Below are positions 42,277 through 51,879 of a stretch of DNA of 64,000 nt, piece by piece (the stretch's first letter is position 1; each line of letters starts with the position of its first letter). A program made the position numbers and the translations under genes. The stretch is from Dactylosporangium vinaceum (lineage in GTDB: Bacteria; Actinomycetota; Actinomycetes; Mycobacteriales; Micromonosporaceae): positions 2,108,001 through 2,172,000 of the forward strand of contig NZ_CP061913.1 in the NCBI RefSeq assembly GCF_019904175.1, in the 5' to 3' direction. The notes under the pieces are model-generated. The model searched no databases, had not been told where the DNA came from, and was given only the letters and a program-made list of their open reading frames with translations.

Positions 42277-43466
42277 TTCTCGCCCTTCCAGTTGGGGTTC
42301 TCCCAGATCACGGACGCGCCCATGCCGATGCCGACACACATCGCGGTCAGGCCGTAGCGCACGTCGGGCCGCTCGGCGAACTGCCGCGACAGCTGCGTCA
42401 TCAGGCGCACCCCGGACGACGCGAGCGGGTGGCCCACAGCGATGGCGCCGCCCCACTGGTTGACCCGCGGGTCGTCGTCGGCGATCCCGAAATGATCCAG
42501 AAACGCCAGCACCTGTACCGCAAAAGCCTCATTGAGCTCGAAGAGCCCGATGTCGTCGATGGACAGCCCGGCCAGGCGCAGCGCCTTCTCGGTGGAGGGC
42601 ACGGGGCCGAAGCCCATGACCTCGGGCTCGACGCCGACGAACCCGTAGGACACCAGCCGCATCCCGATCGGCAGCCCCAGCTCCCGGGCGACGTCCTCGG
42701 CGGCGATGATCGACGCCGTCGCCCCGTCATTGAGCCCGGCCGCGTTGCCCGCGGTGACGCGCCCGTGCGCCCGGAACGGCGTCTTGAGGGTGGCCAGCTT
42801 CTCCAGGCTTGTCTCGCGTGGCGCCTCGTCGACTGTCGCCAGCCCCCACCCGGTCTCCGGGTCGCGCGTGGCCACGCTCACCAGGTCGCCCTGCAGCTTC
42901 CCGGCGGCGTACGCGGCGGCCGTCTTCACCTGCGACGCGTACCCGAACCGGTCGGCCCGCTCCTTGGTGATGCCCGGCAGCCGGTCGTGCAGGTTCTCCG
43001 CGGTGGAGCCCATGACGAGCGCGGACGGGTCGACGAGCTTCTCGGCGAGGATACGCGGGTTGGGGTCGACGCCCTCACCCATCGGGTGCCGGCCCATGTG
43101 CTCGACCCCGCCGGCGATGGCCACGTCGTAGGCCCCGAACGCGATCCCGCCGGCGACGGTCGTGACAGCGGTCAGCGCGCCCGCGCACATGCGGTCGATG
43201 GCGTAGCCGGGCACCGTCTTGGGCAGCCCGGCCAGCAGCGCCGCCGTCCGCCCGATCGTCAACCCCTGGTCGCCGGTCTGCGTGGTGGCCGCGATGGCCA
43301 CCTCGTCGACCCGCTCCGGGGGCAGCTGGGGATTGCGTCGCAGCAGTTCCCGGATACAGCGGATGACGAGGTCATCGGCGCGAGTGTTGGCGTACATCCC
43401 ACCGGCCTTGCCGAACGGGGTACGCACGCCGTCGACGAAGACGACGTCGCGGACAGCACGGGACAC
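42273..43466 (-). CDS. fadA: Acetyl-CoA C-acyltransferase (thiolase, FadA)
   Basis: 397-residue thiolase, cleaving 3-ketoacyl-CoA with CoA. Nucleophile Cys94 sits in DRMCAGALTAV; NEAFAVQVLAFL, AIAVGHPLASSG (His) and TAMCVGIGMGASVI (second Cys) complete the active site. GTG 43466 has a perfect AGGAGG 6 nt upstream. First gene of the fadA-fadB operon. Confidence 0.96.
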   Translation of the reverse strand: MSRAVRDVVFVDGVRTPFGKAGGMYANTRADDLVIRCIRELLRRNPQLPPERVDEVAIAATTQTGDQGLTIGRTAALLAGLPKTVPGYAIDRMCAGALTAVTTVAGGIAFGAYDVAIAGGVEHMGRHPMGEGVDPNPRILAEKLVDPSALVMGSTAENLHDRLPGITKERADRFGYASQVKTAAAYAAGKLQGDLVSVATRDPETGWGLATVDEAPRETSLEKLATLKTPFRAHGRVTAGNAAGLNDGATASIIAAEDVARELGLPIGMRLVSYGFVGVEPEVMGFGPVPSTEKALRLAGLSIDDIGLFELNEAFAVQVLAFLDHFGIADDDPRVNQWGGAIAVGHPLASSGVRLMTQLSRQFAERPDVRYGLTAMCVGIGMGASVIWENPNWKGEK

Positions 43467-43691
43467 AGAAGTCCTCCTAGTGGCGAATTACGAGCCATGT
43501 TACTCGCCAGTAGGTCTGCCTGTGCTGTGAACCCTTTCACCCACACGCTCCGGCCCGGCCGCGGGCGTCGCGGCGCGCCGGGTGCTCGGCCAGGCGGCCG
43601 TTTCGGTCAGGCCGGGCCCGCGCGCCCGGATGAGGTGGCGGGCGCGCTGGGCGATGGGCTGCCGGTGTCGTCGGGGGGTGGAGGGGCCCGG

Positions 43692-44966
43692 CTATTCGGC
43701 CGGGGTCGTCAGGGCCTGCGTCAGGCCGGGGGAGACCAGGGCCACCTGCCAGGGGCGGGCGCCGTAGCCGGAGAGGACCGCGGCCACGGCCTCCTCGGAG
43801 AGCTCCTCCGGCGGGGACCAGGCCAGCCGCCGTACCGAATCCGGGGTGATGAGGTTTTCCGGAGGCAGGTGGTGCGCTGCCGCCAGGCCGGTGACCAGCT
43901 CGCGGCACCGGGCTAGGCGGGCGGCGGCGACCGGGTCGCGCTCGGCCCAGCGGTGGGGTGGGGGCGGACCCTCCGAGGGGGGAGTGGTCGGCAGCTCCTT
44001 GTCCGAGAGGGCCCGGGCGTCGGAGAGGGCGGTCAGCCAGGTCGGGGCCAGCCGGCGCACCGAGCGGCCGCCGAAGCCGGCCAGGGCCAGGAGGGCGCGT
44101 TCGTCCTTCGGGTCCGCCTCAGCGGCGGCGATGATGGCGGCGTCGGCCAGGACCCGGCCCGGGGAGGCGTCCCGGCGCTGGGCTATCTCGTCGCGGGCGG
44201 TCCAGAGCGCGCGGACGCGGGCCAGGGCGCGGGCGCCGCGGACCCGGTGGATGCCGGAGGTGCGCCGCCACGGGTCGGCCCGGACCCGCGGGGGGTCGCC
44301 GGCCGAGGCAACGAGGGCGGCGAACTCCTGGGCGGCCCATTCGGTCTTGCCCTGCTTGGCCAGCTCCTCGACGAGGATCTCGCGCAGCTGCAGCAGCAGC
44401 TCGACGTCCAGGGCCGCGTACGTCAGCCAGGAGGTCGGCAGGGGCCTCGTCGACCAGTCGGCGGCCGAGTGGTGCTTCTCGAGGGTGTACCCGAGCAGGC
44501 TCTCGGTGAGCGCGGCCAGCCCGACCCGCTCGAACCCGCACAGGCGGGCGGCCAGCTCGGTGTCGAACAGGCGGGTCGGGCGCAGGCCCAGCTCGGTCAG
44601 GCACGGGAGGTCCTGGCTGGCGGCGTGCAGGATCCACTCCGTGGGCGAGATCACCTCGTCGAGCTCCGGCAGCTGGCCGAACGGGAGCGGGTCGATGAGG
44701 ACGGTGCCGGCGCCGGCCCGGCGCAGCTGCACCAGGTAGGCGCGGTGGGTGTAGCGGTAGCCGGAGGCGCGCTCGGCGTCGACGGCTACCGGGCCGGTGC
44801 CGGCGGCGAACCGTTCGACGGCGCGCGCCAGCTCGGCCCGGTCCACGATCGGCTCGGGGGTCCCGTCTCGGGGGGCGGTCAGCAGGACGGGCTCGGTCTT
44901 TGGGTCCGGAATGTCCGGACTGTCTGCCTCTTCGTCCCGACGCCGCACGGGGGGTTCGTCGGTCAC
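43692..44966 (-). CDS. rnd: Ribonuclease D-like 3'-5' exoribonuclease with HRDC domain
   Basis: 424 residues. DEDD nuclease domain (about 40-220): VAVDAERASGYRYTHRAYL (Asp and Glu of Exo I), HAASQDLPCL (Exo II), and TYAALDVELLLQL (Exo III). HRDC domain at about 250-330 (ARALARVRALWTARDEIAQ). A C-terminal helical extension follows, as in actinobacterial RNase D. GTG 44966 is chosen since TACGGT lies 7 nt upstream; GTG 44990 would add eight residues. It belongs to the dxs-rnd-DUF3000-hemE core (Rv2681). Confidence 0.92.
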   Translation of the reverse strand: MTDEPPVRRRDEEADSPDIPDPKTEPVLLTAPRDGTPEPIVDRAELARAVERFAAGTGPVAVDAERASGYRYTHRAYLVQLRRAGAGTVLIDPLPFGQLPELDEVISPTEWILHAASQDLPCLTELGLRPTRLFDTELAARLCGFERVGLAALTESLLGYTLEKHHSAADWSTRPLPTSWLTYAALDVELLLQLREILVEELAKQGKTEWAAQEFAALVASAGDPPRVRADPWRRTSGIHRVRGARALARVRALWTARDEIAQRRDASPGRVLADAAIIAAAEADPKDERALLALAGFGGRSVRRLAPTWLTALSDARALSDKELPTTPPSEGPPPPHRWAERDPVAAARLARCRELVTGLAAAHHLPPENLITPDSVRRLAWSPPEELSEEAVAAVLSGYGARPWQVALVSPGLTQALTTPAE

Positions 44967-45275
44967 GTCGACCACCGTACGTTGCGGCACAGTTCGCCGT
45001 GTGCAGCCGGTCCGGCGCGTCGGCGTTCTTGAGTGTGTAGAGACACTGTGAAAGGGACAGACAGCCTCTCGCTGTAGCCGGTACGGTTCGCGGGCGCGGG
45101 CGGTCCGGTTCTGTACAGAGGCTGCTTCGACGGTCGCGGCACTTGTGCGGGCCGTCTAGGGTGAGGGCCGACTGCGGTATTGCCGATCGCTCCCGAGCGT
45201 GAACTGGCAAAACGGGACACTACGTGCGGTGTGCTCCAAACGGTGAGGAACCGTGACAGGAAGGATACGAGAAGC
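44967..45275. other. Divergent gap between rnd and the serine protease gene
   Basis: 309 bp holding the promoters of both genes. A perfect 10-bp palindrome TCTGTACAGA lies at 45110-45119, and TCTAGGGT near 45155-45162 could be a -10 for the protease. AGTGT/ACACT forms a small dyad near 45030-45050. No gene seen. Confidence 0.4.
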
Positions 45276-46358
45276 ATGACGGCCGGGTATGACCCCTCCA
45301 ACCCGGTGGCTTCCGGCAGCTCGGAGTACGACGACCGGCCGCGGCACGCCGCACCCGGCGACGACTCGGAGCGACTCGGTCCACTTCCCCCTCGGATCAC
45401 CCAGACCGGCTCGTTCCCGGCCGCGCCGCCGAACCAGGTCACCGGACAGCTCCCGGCCCAGCCCACCAGCGCGAGCCCGCTGCCGGCCCAGCCCACGTCG
45501 CTGCCGCCGCAGTCCACCAGCTCCTGGCCGGTGTCCGCCCCCGCCGGGCCGCCCCCGCACAGCGGGCCGCCGGTGAACACCGCCCCGCGCCGCAGCCCGC
45601 TGGCCGCGATCGCGCTGGTCCTGGTCGTCCTGCTGCTGATCGTGGCCGGCATCCAGACGGCGTTCATCGTCGACCTGGAGAAGAAGGTCGACAAGGCCGA
45701 CGCCGCCGCCAAGGCCGCCGCGACCGCCGACGCGTCCCGGCTCAAGACCCTCGAGGACCGGGCCGACAAGCTCGAGCAGAAGACCGGCGGCAGCCTCAAC
45801 GCGGCCGAGGTCGCGGCGAGCGTGCGGCCGAGCGTGTTCCGGGTCAGCACGAAGTATGCGATCGGCACCGGCTTCGCGATCGGCAAGTCCTCCGGCGGTG
45901 GCACGAACCTGATCACGAACTACCACGTGGTCGCGGACGCCTACGAAAAGGGCGAGAAGGACGTCAGCCTGGAGCGGACCGACCAGCGCTTCCCGGGCAA
46001 GATCATCGAGGTACACCCGGACAAGGATCTTGCGGTCCTGCACACGGAAGAAGAGTTCGCCAAGCTCTCCGCCGCGGCCGCCGCCCCGAAGGTCGGCGAG
46101 CCCGTCCTCGTCATCGGCTCCCCGATGGGCCTGGAGGACACCGTGACGACGGGCGTCGTGAGCGCCTTCCGCACCCTCAACGGCGAGCAGCTCATGCAGT
46201 TCGACGCGGCCATCAACCCGGGCAACTCCGGCGGTCCTGTGTTCAACGCCAAGAAGGAGGTGGTGGGCGTCGCAACGCTGAAGGCCCAGCAGGCCGAGGG
46301 CATCGGCCTCGCCATTCCGATCTCTGTGGTCTGCGACACCGTCCCGTCCGTCTGCTGA
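45276..46358 (+). CDS. Membrane-anchored trypsin-like serine protease
   Basis: 360 residues. A Pro/Ser-rich cytoplasmic head of ~105 residues, one membrane helix (about 108-126; LAAIALVLVVLLLIVAGI), a short coiled coil (DLEKKVDKADAAAKAA), then an extracytoplasmic HtrA-like protease domain with triad His217 (TNYHVVAD), Asp251 (DKDLAVLH) and Ser318 (NPGNSGGP). There is no PDZ domain. ATG 45276 follows GGAAGG about 12 nt upstream. The membrane coiled-coil protein at 46499 shares the Pro-rich head and single helix and follows on the same strand. Envelope protein quality control is a plausible role. Confidence 0.92.
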   Translation: MTAGYDPSNPVASGSSEYDDRPRHAAPGDDSERLGPLPPRITQTGSFPAAPPNQVTGQLPAQPTSASPLPAQPTSLPPQSTSSWPVSAPAGPPPHSGPPVNTAPRRSPLAAIALVLVVLLLIVAGIQTAFIVDLEKKVDKADAAAKAAATADASRLKTLEDRADKLEQKTGGSLNAAEVAASVRPSVFRVSTKYAIGTGFAIGKSSGGGTNLITNYHVVADAYEKGEKDVSLERTDQRFPGKIIEVHPDKDLAVLHTEEEFAKLSAAAAAPKVGEPVLVIGSPMGLEDTVTTGVVSAFRTLNGEQLMQFDAAINPGNSGGPVFNAKKEVVGVATLKAQQAEGIGLAIPISVVCDTVPSVC

Positions 46359-46383
46359 GACCCGCTGTACCCCATGCAGCTTT

Positions 46384-46402
46384 CCCCGGTGACAACCCGG
46401 GG
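46384..46402 (+). terminator. Hairpin after the serine protease gene
   Basis: CCCCGG-tgacaac-CCGGGG, 25 nt after the stop. No T-run. Confidence 0.4.
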
Positions 46403-46498
46403 ACGCACCAACCCGCCCGGCGCTTTCCCGGTCGCGCCGGCGGTCGTACGACTCCCACCGGCGCGCTGACCGGCGGGGCTTTCAGGAGGTAAGAGACC

Positions 46499-47401
46499 AT
46501 GACATACCCCCAGGGGAACCCGAACGACGGCTACGGCTTTCCCGACCCGAACGCCCCGGCCGGCGCCTACCCGCCGCCGCCCGGGCAGGCTCCCGCCTCC
46601 GGCCCGCCCGGCTACCCGGCCACCGCGCCCGCGTCGCCCTACGGCGAGCAGCCCCAGCCGCAGCAGTACGCGCAGCCGCAGCCCCAGCAGTACACGCAGC
46701 CCCAGCCGGGCCAGCCGTACCCGCCGGCGGTGCCGCCGCAGCCGCAGCCGACCCACGACCAGGGGACGTCCCAGCTGCCCGCGTACGGCAACGAGGGCGC
46801 CTACAGCCTCGACCCCTCGGTCTCGGCCCCGCCGACCGCCGCGCTGGGCCAGCCGGCCCCGCCGATGTCCGCGCCGCCCATGTCGGGCCCGCCGATGTCC
46901 GGCCCGCCGATGGGCTACGGCCCGGTCTCCGGCCCGCCCACCACCGGGTTCCCCGGCGCGCCGATCGGCTACCCGGGCGCCGAGCCGCCGAAGAAGCGCG
47001 GCATCGCCGTCCCGCTGCTGGCCAGCCTCCTGGCCCTGGCGGTCATCGCGGCGGGCGTGTTCGTGGGGCTGTACATCGACAAGTCGGGCAAGCTCGACAA
47101 GTCCGAGAAGCAGTCGGCGCAGCGCCAGGCCGCCCTGGACCAGTCGAACAAGGACCTGGAGCAGACCCGCAAGGACCTCACGGCCAAGGCCGACGAGCTG
47201 ACCAAGGCCCAGCAGGACCTGCGCGGCACCCAGGCCGACAGCACCGAGGCCAAGCGCCAGCGCGACGTCATCGGCACCTGCCTGAAGCTGCTGTTCGAGG
47301 CGCTGGACGCGTCGGCGGCCGGTGACAAGACGACCACTCAGAACAAGATCAATGAGATGGACAAGCCGTGCAACGAGGCTCAGGTCCTGCTCGGGATCTA
47401 G
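46499..47401 (+). CDS. Pro/Gln-rich membrane protein with an extracytoplasmic coiled coil
   Basis: 300 residues. The first ~165 are low complexity, with YPPPPGQAPA, QPQPQQY repeats and four APPM/GPPM repeats. One membrane helix follows (VPLLASLLALAVIAAGVFVGLYI), then a ~70-residue coiled coil rich in Lys, Gln and Asp (KQSAQRQAALDQSNKDLEQT), and a small C-terminal region with two cysteines (GTCLKLLFEAL, KPCNEAQ) that could form a disulfide. The SD AGGAGGT with 8-nt spacing is ideal. No family recognised; the layout resembles actinobacterial cell-envelope scaffold proteins. Confidence 0.85.
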   Translation: MTYPQGNPNDGYGFPDPNAPAGAYPPPPGQAPASGPPGYPATAPASPYGEQPQPQQYAQPQPQQYTQPQPGQPYPPAVPPQPQPTHDQGTSQLPAYGNEGAYSLDPSVSAPPTAALGQPAPPMSAPPMSGPPMSGPPMGYGPVSGPPTTGFPGAPIGYPGAEPPKKRGIAVPLLASLLALAVIAAGVFVGLYIDKSGKLDKSEKQSAQRQAALDQSNKDLEQTRKDLTAKADELTKAQQDLRGTQADSTEAKRQRDVIGTCLKLLFEALDASAAGDKTTTQNKINEMDKPCNEAQVLLGI

Positions 47402-47408
47402 TCCGGTA

Positions 47409-47440
47409 AAAAGGCGCCCCCGTTGCCGGGGGCGCCTTTT
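47409..47440. terminator. Strong bidirectional intrinsic terminator
   Basis: AAAAGGCGCCCCC pairs with GGGGGCGCCTTTT across a 6-nt loop, with A-run and T-run on the two sides. It lies between the convergent stops at 47401 and 47455 and serves both genes. Confidence 0.95.
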
Positions 47441-47454
47441 CATGAGTACGCATT

Positions 47455-48006
47455 TCATGAGTGGAGTGCGGTGACGCCCGGTGGTGGCAGGCCGGCCGTC
47501 GAGGCCAGCAGCGCGCACCACGCGTGCACGTGGGCCTGCATGTCCTCCGTCGTCGGCGTCCACGAGGCGCGGATCTCCAGGTCGGCCGCGGCCGGCGGCC
47601 CCGCGAGATCCCCGAACCGGGTCGACATCGTCTGCGTGACGGTGCCACCGATCGCCGTGTACGCCGCGCTGTGCCCCTCGAGCGCGTCCACCAGCCAGCT
47701 CCAGCCGACGCCGGGCAGCAGCGGATCCGTGGCCATGTCGGCCTCGAGCTCGGCTGTCACGTACGTCACCAGCCGCATCGTGCCGTCCCACGCGTCATGG
47801 CCGGCCGGGTCGTGCAGCAGGATCAGCCGCCCGGTCGCCACCTCCTCGCCGTGGCGCAGCACGGTGCCGCCGATCGCGTGGGCGTACGGGGCCAGCCGCT
47901 GCGGTGCCGGGACCTCCTCCAGCGTGATCTCCGGCCGGGTGGTCGCGGCGCGCAGCTCCTCCACCGCCCGGGTGAACGTGGGGGGAGTCGCGGTCGATGG
48001 CGCCAT
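47455..48006 (-). CDS. DUF3000 family protein
   Basis: 183 residues. The head [40 protein letters not shown] (parts: [26 protein letters not shown]) and [14 protein letters not shown] are typical of DUF3000, an actinobacterial family found next to RNase D and hemE (Rv2680). TAGTCT lies 6 nt upstream of the ATG, so the message is probably leaderless. The 69-bp gap to the divergent hemE holds both promoters. Function unknown; the steady link to hemE suggests a role around tetrapyrrole metabolism, without direct evidence. Confidence 0.92.
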   Translation of the reverse strand: MAPSTATPPTFTRAVEELRAATTRPEITLEEVPAPQRLAPYAHAIGGTVLRHGEEVATGRLILLHDPAGHDAWDGTMRLVTYVTAELEADMATDPLLPGVGWSWLVDALEGHSAAYTAIGGTVTQTMSTRFGDLAGPPAAADLEIRASWTPTTEDMQAHVHAWCALLASTAGLPPPGVTALHS

Positions 48007-48075
48007 AACGGAAGACTAAGACCGAAACGTGCGCAGGGGGTGCCGCCGCGCCGCCCGGACACGCACAGTGAAACG

Positions 48076-49092
48076 ATGGACGGCACCATGAAGCTTCTGT
48101 TGCGCGCCGTACGCGGCGAGGTCGTGCCCCGCCCACCCGTCTGGTTCATGCGCCAGGCGGGCCGCTCACTGCCCGAATACCGCGCACTGCGCGCGGACGT
48201 GGGCATGCTGGAGTCCTGCCGCCGGCCCGACCTCGTCTGCGAGATCACCCTGCAGCCGGTGCGCCGGCACCAGGTCGACGCCGCGATCCTGTTCAGCGAC
48301 ATCGTGGTACCGCTGCAGGCCGCCGGCATCGACCTGGACATCGTCGCCGGCACCGGCCCCGTCGTCGCCAGCCCGGTCCGCACCATGGACGACGTCACCG
48401 CGATCCGCCCGCTCGACCCGACCGACGTCGCGTTCGTCGACACCGCCATCCGCCTGCTGCTGGCCGAGCTGGGGCAGACCGAGACCGCACTCATCGGGTT
48501 CGCGGGCGCCCCGTTCACGCTGGCCAGCTACCTGGTCGAGGGCGGCCCGTCGCGGCACCACGCGAAGACGAAGGCCCTCATGTACGGGGCGCCGGACGTG
48601 TGGAACGCCCTCTGCGCCCGCCTGGCCGCCATCACCCGGACCTTCCTGGAAGTCCAGATCGCCGCCGGTGTCGACGCCGTCCAGCTCTTCGACTCCTGGG
48701 CCGGCTCCCTGTCGGAGGCCGATTACAGGCGCTTCGTGCTCCCCCACTCCAAGGCCGTCCTCGACGGACTCTCGGTCCCCAAAATCCATTTCGGCGTGGG
48801 TACCGGCGAGCTGTTGCCGGCAATGGCCGAGGCGGGCGCGGACGTGGTGGGCGTCGACTGGCGCACGCCGCTCGACGTCGCCGCTTCGCGGGTGCCGGGG
48901 AAGGTGCTGCAGGGAAACCTGGACCCGTGTGTCCTGACGGCCCCGTGGCCGGTGGTGGCCGCCGAGGCGCGGCGCGTCATCGCCGAGGGCAAGAAGGCGC
49001 CGGGCCACATCTTCAACCTGGGGCACGGGGTGCTGCCGGAGACGGACCCGGACGTCCTGACCCGACTCGTCGAGCTGATCCGCAACGCTTAG
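48076..49092 (+). CDS. hemE: Uroporphyrinogen decarboxylase
   Basis: 338 residues. Decarboxylates uroporphyrinogen III to coproporphyrinogen III. Signatures [16 protein letters not shown] and [18 protein letters not shown] are present, with [12 protein letters not shown] and GNLDPCVL further on. ATG 48076 ([11 protein letters not shown]) or ATG 48088 are both possible; no clear SD. It feeds the coproporphyrin branch with hemG and hemQ at 51880-53897, separated here by a HEAT-repeat gene and an SDR. Confidence 0.96.
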   Translation: MDGTMKLLLRAVRGEVVPRPPVWFMRQAGRSLPEYRALRADVGMLESCRRPDLVCEITLQPVRRHQVDAAILFSDIVVPLQAAGIDLDIVAGTGPVVASPVRTMDDVTAIRPLDPTDVAFVDTAIRLLLAELGQTETALIGFAGAPFTLASYLVEGGPSRHHAKTKALMYGAPDVWNALCARLAAITRTFLEVQIAAGVDAVQLFDSWAGSLSEADYRRFVLPHSKAVLDGLSVPKIHFGVGTGELLPAMAEAGADVVGVDWRTPLDVAASRVPGKVLQGNLDPCVLTAPWPVVAAEARRVIAEGKKAPGHIFNLGHGVLPETDPDVLTRLVELIRNA

Positions 49093-49239
49093 TGGTGCGC
49101 GGTTGACGGTACGTGTTTTCGTCGATGATCCGTTAGGTCCGGCGTGCTAGGTTGTGGAGAAGCAGCGCGCCGGCAACCCGGGTCGCACCGTTCAGCCGTT
49201 CATGGCCTCGCGTTGGCCGGGTGATGGGGTGATCGCCGG

Positions 49240-49271
49240 TCATGAGTCAGGTCGCCAGCCGTGGTCGCCGG
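49240..49271 (-). repeat. Echo of the HEAT-repeat gene 3' end
   Basis: Downstream of the HEAT gene stop, the minus strand repeats the end of the gene: GGCGACCACGGCTGG..., reading GDHGWRPDS and a stop, versus GDHGWPRWRPES and a stop in the gene. The 16-bp exact core occurs at 49256-49271 and 49313-49328. Confidence 0.6.
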
Positions 49272-49287
49272 TCGGCTGCCGGAGCGG

Positions 49288-50985
49288 TCAGGACTCGGGC
49301 CGCCAGCGGGGCCAGCCGTGGTCGCCGGCCAGCTGGGACAGGCGCGATCCGAGCATCAGGTGCGTGGCCGGCTCGACCGACTGCAGGCGGTAGTGGACGA
49401 GCTCGGCGATCTCGGGGGCGCGATACTCGGCGTGCTCCAGCAGCTGCAGGGTGACCGACCACCAGTAGCGCTCCTCGTCCGAAGCGTGCGGAGCGCCCGC
49501 CCGGAACCAGTCCGCCAGCCCGTCGATCAGGTCGTCGCCGACGCCGTCGGGGTCGGTCAGGCGCAGGGCCGCGCAGACCCGGGCCACCACGTCGTCGTCC
49601 CAGCCCGACAGGTGGCCACGGACCAGGGTGTGCAGCGACGCGTGGCCCAGGGCGCCGGCGGCGTCGATCTCCAGCGAGAAGACGTTGTCGCGGGCCAGGC
49701 GCTCGTGGAGCACCGGCAGCACGCGGGTGTCGCGGCGGCGGGCCAGGCCCAGCAGCGCCTCGCACCGCGTGTCGTCGTGCGGGTCCTCCAGCCGCGCCAC
49801 GAGCGCGTCGCGGATGGTCCTGGTGTCCACTTCGGACAGTTGGGTGCCGAGGGCGAAGCAGGCCCAGTCGCGCACGTCGTCGTCGGGGTCGGCGCTCAGG
49901 CGGATCAGGGCGTGGACCGTGTCGTCGGGGACGGACTCGCCGAGGACGCTGGGGAGGGCCTGCGCGACGGCCCGGCGTACTGACGGGTCGGGGTGGCGGG
50001 CCAAGGGGAGCAGCAGGGGGAGCGCGGCGTCGTCGTAGCACCAGGCGACCGCCTCGGCCAGCTCGGCCGGGGTGGTCGTGGGGGAGTTGAGCAGCGCGGC
50101 GATGCTGCGGGCGGTCGGCTCCACGTCGTCGACCGGCGCGTCGAGCGGCGCTGGATGGGCGATATGTGCGGGAAAATCGGAAATGGGCGAATCGTCCGAA
50201 AAACCGGAGTTCCCGGAGTGGCCCAGGGCGGCCTCGTCGTCGGCCGCTGTCCAGGAGCCGGCGCCCGGCCAGGACTCGTCGGGCCAGCCGGCCTCGTGGG
50301 GTGCGGCCGGCCAGGGGAACTCCTGAGCAGGGCCGTCGGAGGGCGTTGTCGTCCAGGGGCGCTCGGGCGGGCGGCTGCCGTCGGTGTGGGTGCCCTCGGC
50401 GGGCCACGGTGTCTCCGCAGTGGCGCCGGGGCGGGTGCCGTCGGCACTGTCGGGACCCTCGGAAGGGGTGGCGGCCTCGGCTGGGGACTGCGGCCACGTC
50501 GTGTTGGAGGCGGCTGGGGAAGGCGCGTCGGAGGGTGTGCGGGCGTCCGGGATCGTGTAGCCCGTGAGATCGCCGTATTGCGTGACGAATCCCGTCATAT
50601 CGGCGTTGGGGTTTCCGAAGCCGCTGGAGCCGGCGAAGTGGGGGATGTCGTTGCGGAGCGGGCCTACCTCGTTCGCGGCCGGCCTCGTCTGGTCGGGGGC
50701 GAAGCGGGGCGGCGCCGCGGCCTGATCCGGCTCCGGGGTGCGCAGGTCGGCCAGGTCGGCGATGACCTCGGCCAGTGGGCTCAGCGCCAGCTCGTCCAGC
50801 TCGTCCAGGCGGTCCAGGCGGTCCAGCTCGGACTCCGGGGACGGCTTCGGATCCGAGGGTTCCCGGGCGGCGGGGACGAAGAGGTCCGCGGCTCTCGGGA
50901 ACAGGCCGGACACGTCGGTCGGGCCGCCGGGAATCGGGTCCGGCGGCTCTTCGGGCGCGGGGCGGGAGGACGCGAGGTCGCTCAT
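49288..50985 (-). CDS. HEAT-repeat protein with a long disordered N-terminus
   Basis: 565 residues. The first ~290 are low complexity (Pro, Ser, Ala, acidic runs such as LDRLDRLDELDELAL). The second half folds into HEAT-type helical repeats: ALPLLLPLARHPDPSVRRAVAQALP, ALIRLSADPDDDVRDWACFALG, and LVARLEDPHDDTRCEALLGLARRRD (each shown to the extent legible as DPSVRRAVAQAL, DPDDDVRDWACFALG, DPHDDTRCEALLGLA). A protein-interaction scaffold is likely. The product has no signal or membrane helix. It interrupts hemE and hemG. Confidence 0.85.
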   Translation of the reverse strand: MSDLASSRPAPEEPPDPIPGGPTDVSGLFPRAADLFVPAAREPSDPKPSPESELDRLDRLDELDELALSPLAEVIADLADLRTPEPDQAAAPPRFAPDQTRPAANEVGPLRNDIPHFAGSSGFGNPNADMTGFVTQYGDLTGYTIPDARTPSDAPSPAASNTTWPQSPAEAATPSEGPDSADGTRPGATAETPWPAEGTHTDGSRPPERPWTTTPSDGPAQEFPWPAAPHEAGWPDESWPGAGSWTAADDEAALGHSGNSGFSDDSPISDFPAHIAHPAPLDAPVDDVEPTARSIAALLNSPTTTPAELAEAVAWCYDDAALPLLLPLARHPDPSVRRAVAQALPSVLGESVPDDTVHALIRLSADPDDDVRDWACFALGTQLSEVDTRTIRDALVARLEDPHDDTRCEALLGLARRRDTRVLPVLHERLARDNVFSLEIDAAGALGHASLHTLVRGHLSGWDDDVVARVCAALRLTDPDGVGDDLIDGLADWFRAGAPHASDEERYWWSVTLQLLEHAEYRAPEIAELVHYRLQSVEPATHLMLGSRLSQLAGDHGWPRWRPES

Positions 50986-51104
50986 CCCCGAGAGTGTGCG
51001 CGCCTTGGCTCGGATCTTCCAGAGGGGTTCGCCCCTCAGATGGACAAGGTCGGCGGACGATCACCCTACTCGCTGACATATCGACCGGGTGACGGTCGCC
51101 CGCG

Positions 51105-51857
51105 TCAGCGGGCCCGGGTGTTGAGGCGCAGGGACTGCCAGGAGCCGTCGGCGGCCCAGCCACCGTCAACGGAGAGGGTCGTGCCGTTGATGAAGCCGCT
51201 CTTCGCCGGGTCGGCCAGGAACGCGACAGCCCGCGCGATGTCGTCCGGCTGGGCGAATCGGGCCATCGGGACGTGGTCGGTGATATCGGTGTCCACGTAG
51301 GCGCCGCTCGACTGGGACGCGTCGTCCATCTCGGTCTTCACCCAGCCCGGGCAGACCGCGTTGACGCGGACGCCGCGGCCGCCCCACTCCACGGCCAGGG
51401 TCCGGGTCAGGCCGATCAGCCCGTGCTTGCTGGCGTTGTACGCGACCCGGTCGGCCACGCCCAGGAGGCCGGCCACCGAGGCGATGTTGACGATCGAGCC
51501 CGTGCCGCGGACCAGCATGCGGCGGCCGAACGCCTGGCTGAGCAGGAACGGGCCGGTCAGGTTGACGTCGAGGACGCGGCGCCACTCGGCGGCGGTGGTC
51601 TCCTCGGCCGGCGCGATCGAGGCTATGCCGGCGTTGTTGACCAGGACGTCGGCGCGGCCGTAGCGGGATTCGACGGCGGCCACGAAGCGGTCGACGTCCG
51701 CGTCGTCGGAGACGTCGCCCTGGAAGGAGAAGAAGTCGGGTACCGGCTCGCGGTCGATGACGGCCAGCCGGTAGCCCTCCTCGGCCAGGAGCTCCGCGGT
51801 GCGGCGGCCGATGCCGTGAGCCGCGCCCGTGACCACTGCCACCCGTTCATCGCCCAT
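51105..51857 (-). CDS. Short-chain dehydrogenase/reductase (SDR)
   Basis: 250-residue classical SDR. NAD(P)-binding [12 protein letters not shown], then [11 protein letters not shown], catalytic Ser in [10 protein letters not shown], and YNASKHG (Tyr and Lys), with the end LSVDGGW typical of FabG-like enzymes. Substrate unknown. ATG 51857; an in-frame ATG three codons on is weaker. It is divergent from hemG across 22 bp, so their promoters overlap with each other's coding ends. Confidence 0.92.
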   Translation of the reverse strand: MGDERVAVVTGAAHGIGRRTAELLAEEGYRLAVIDREPVPDFFSFQGDVSDDADVDRFVAAVESRYGRADVLVNNAGIASIAPAEETTAAEWRRVLDVNLTGPFLLSQAFGRRMLVRGTGSIVNIASVAGLLGVADRVAYNASKHGLIGLTRTLAVEWGGRGVRVNAVCPGWVKTEMDDASQSSGAYVDTDITDHVPMARFAQPDDIARAVAFLADPAKSGFINGTTLSVDGGWAADGSWQSLRLNTRAR

Positions 51858-51879
51858 CCCGCGACAATAGACTCCACGT

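Noticed and set aside
49154..49393. 79-codon plus-strand frame between hemE and the HEAT gene
   Set aside because: It runs into the antisense of the HEAT gene and its echo; TAGGTT directly abuts the GTG, so no usable promoter spacing or SD.
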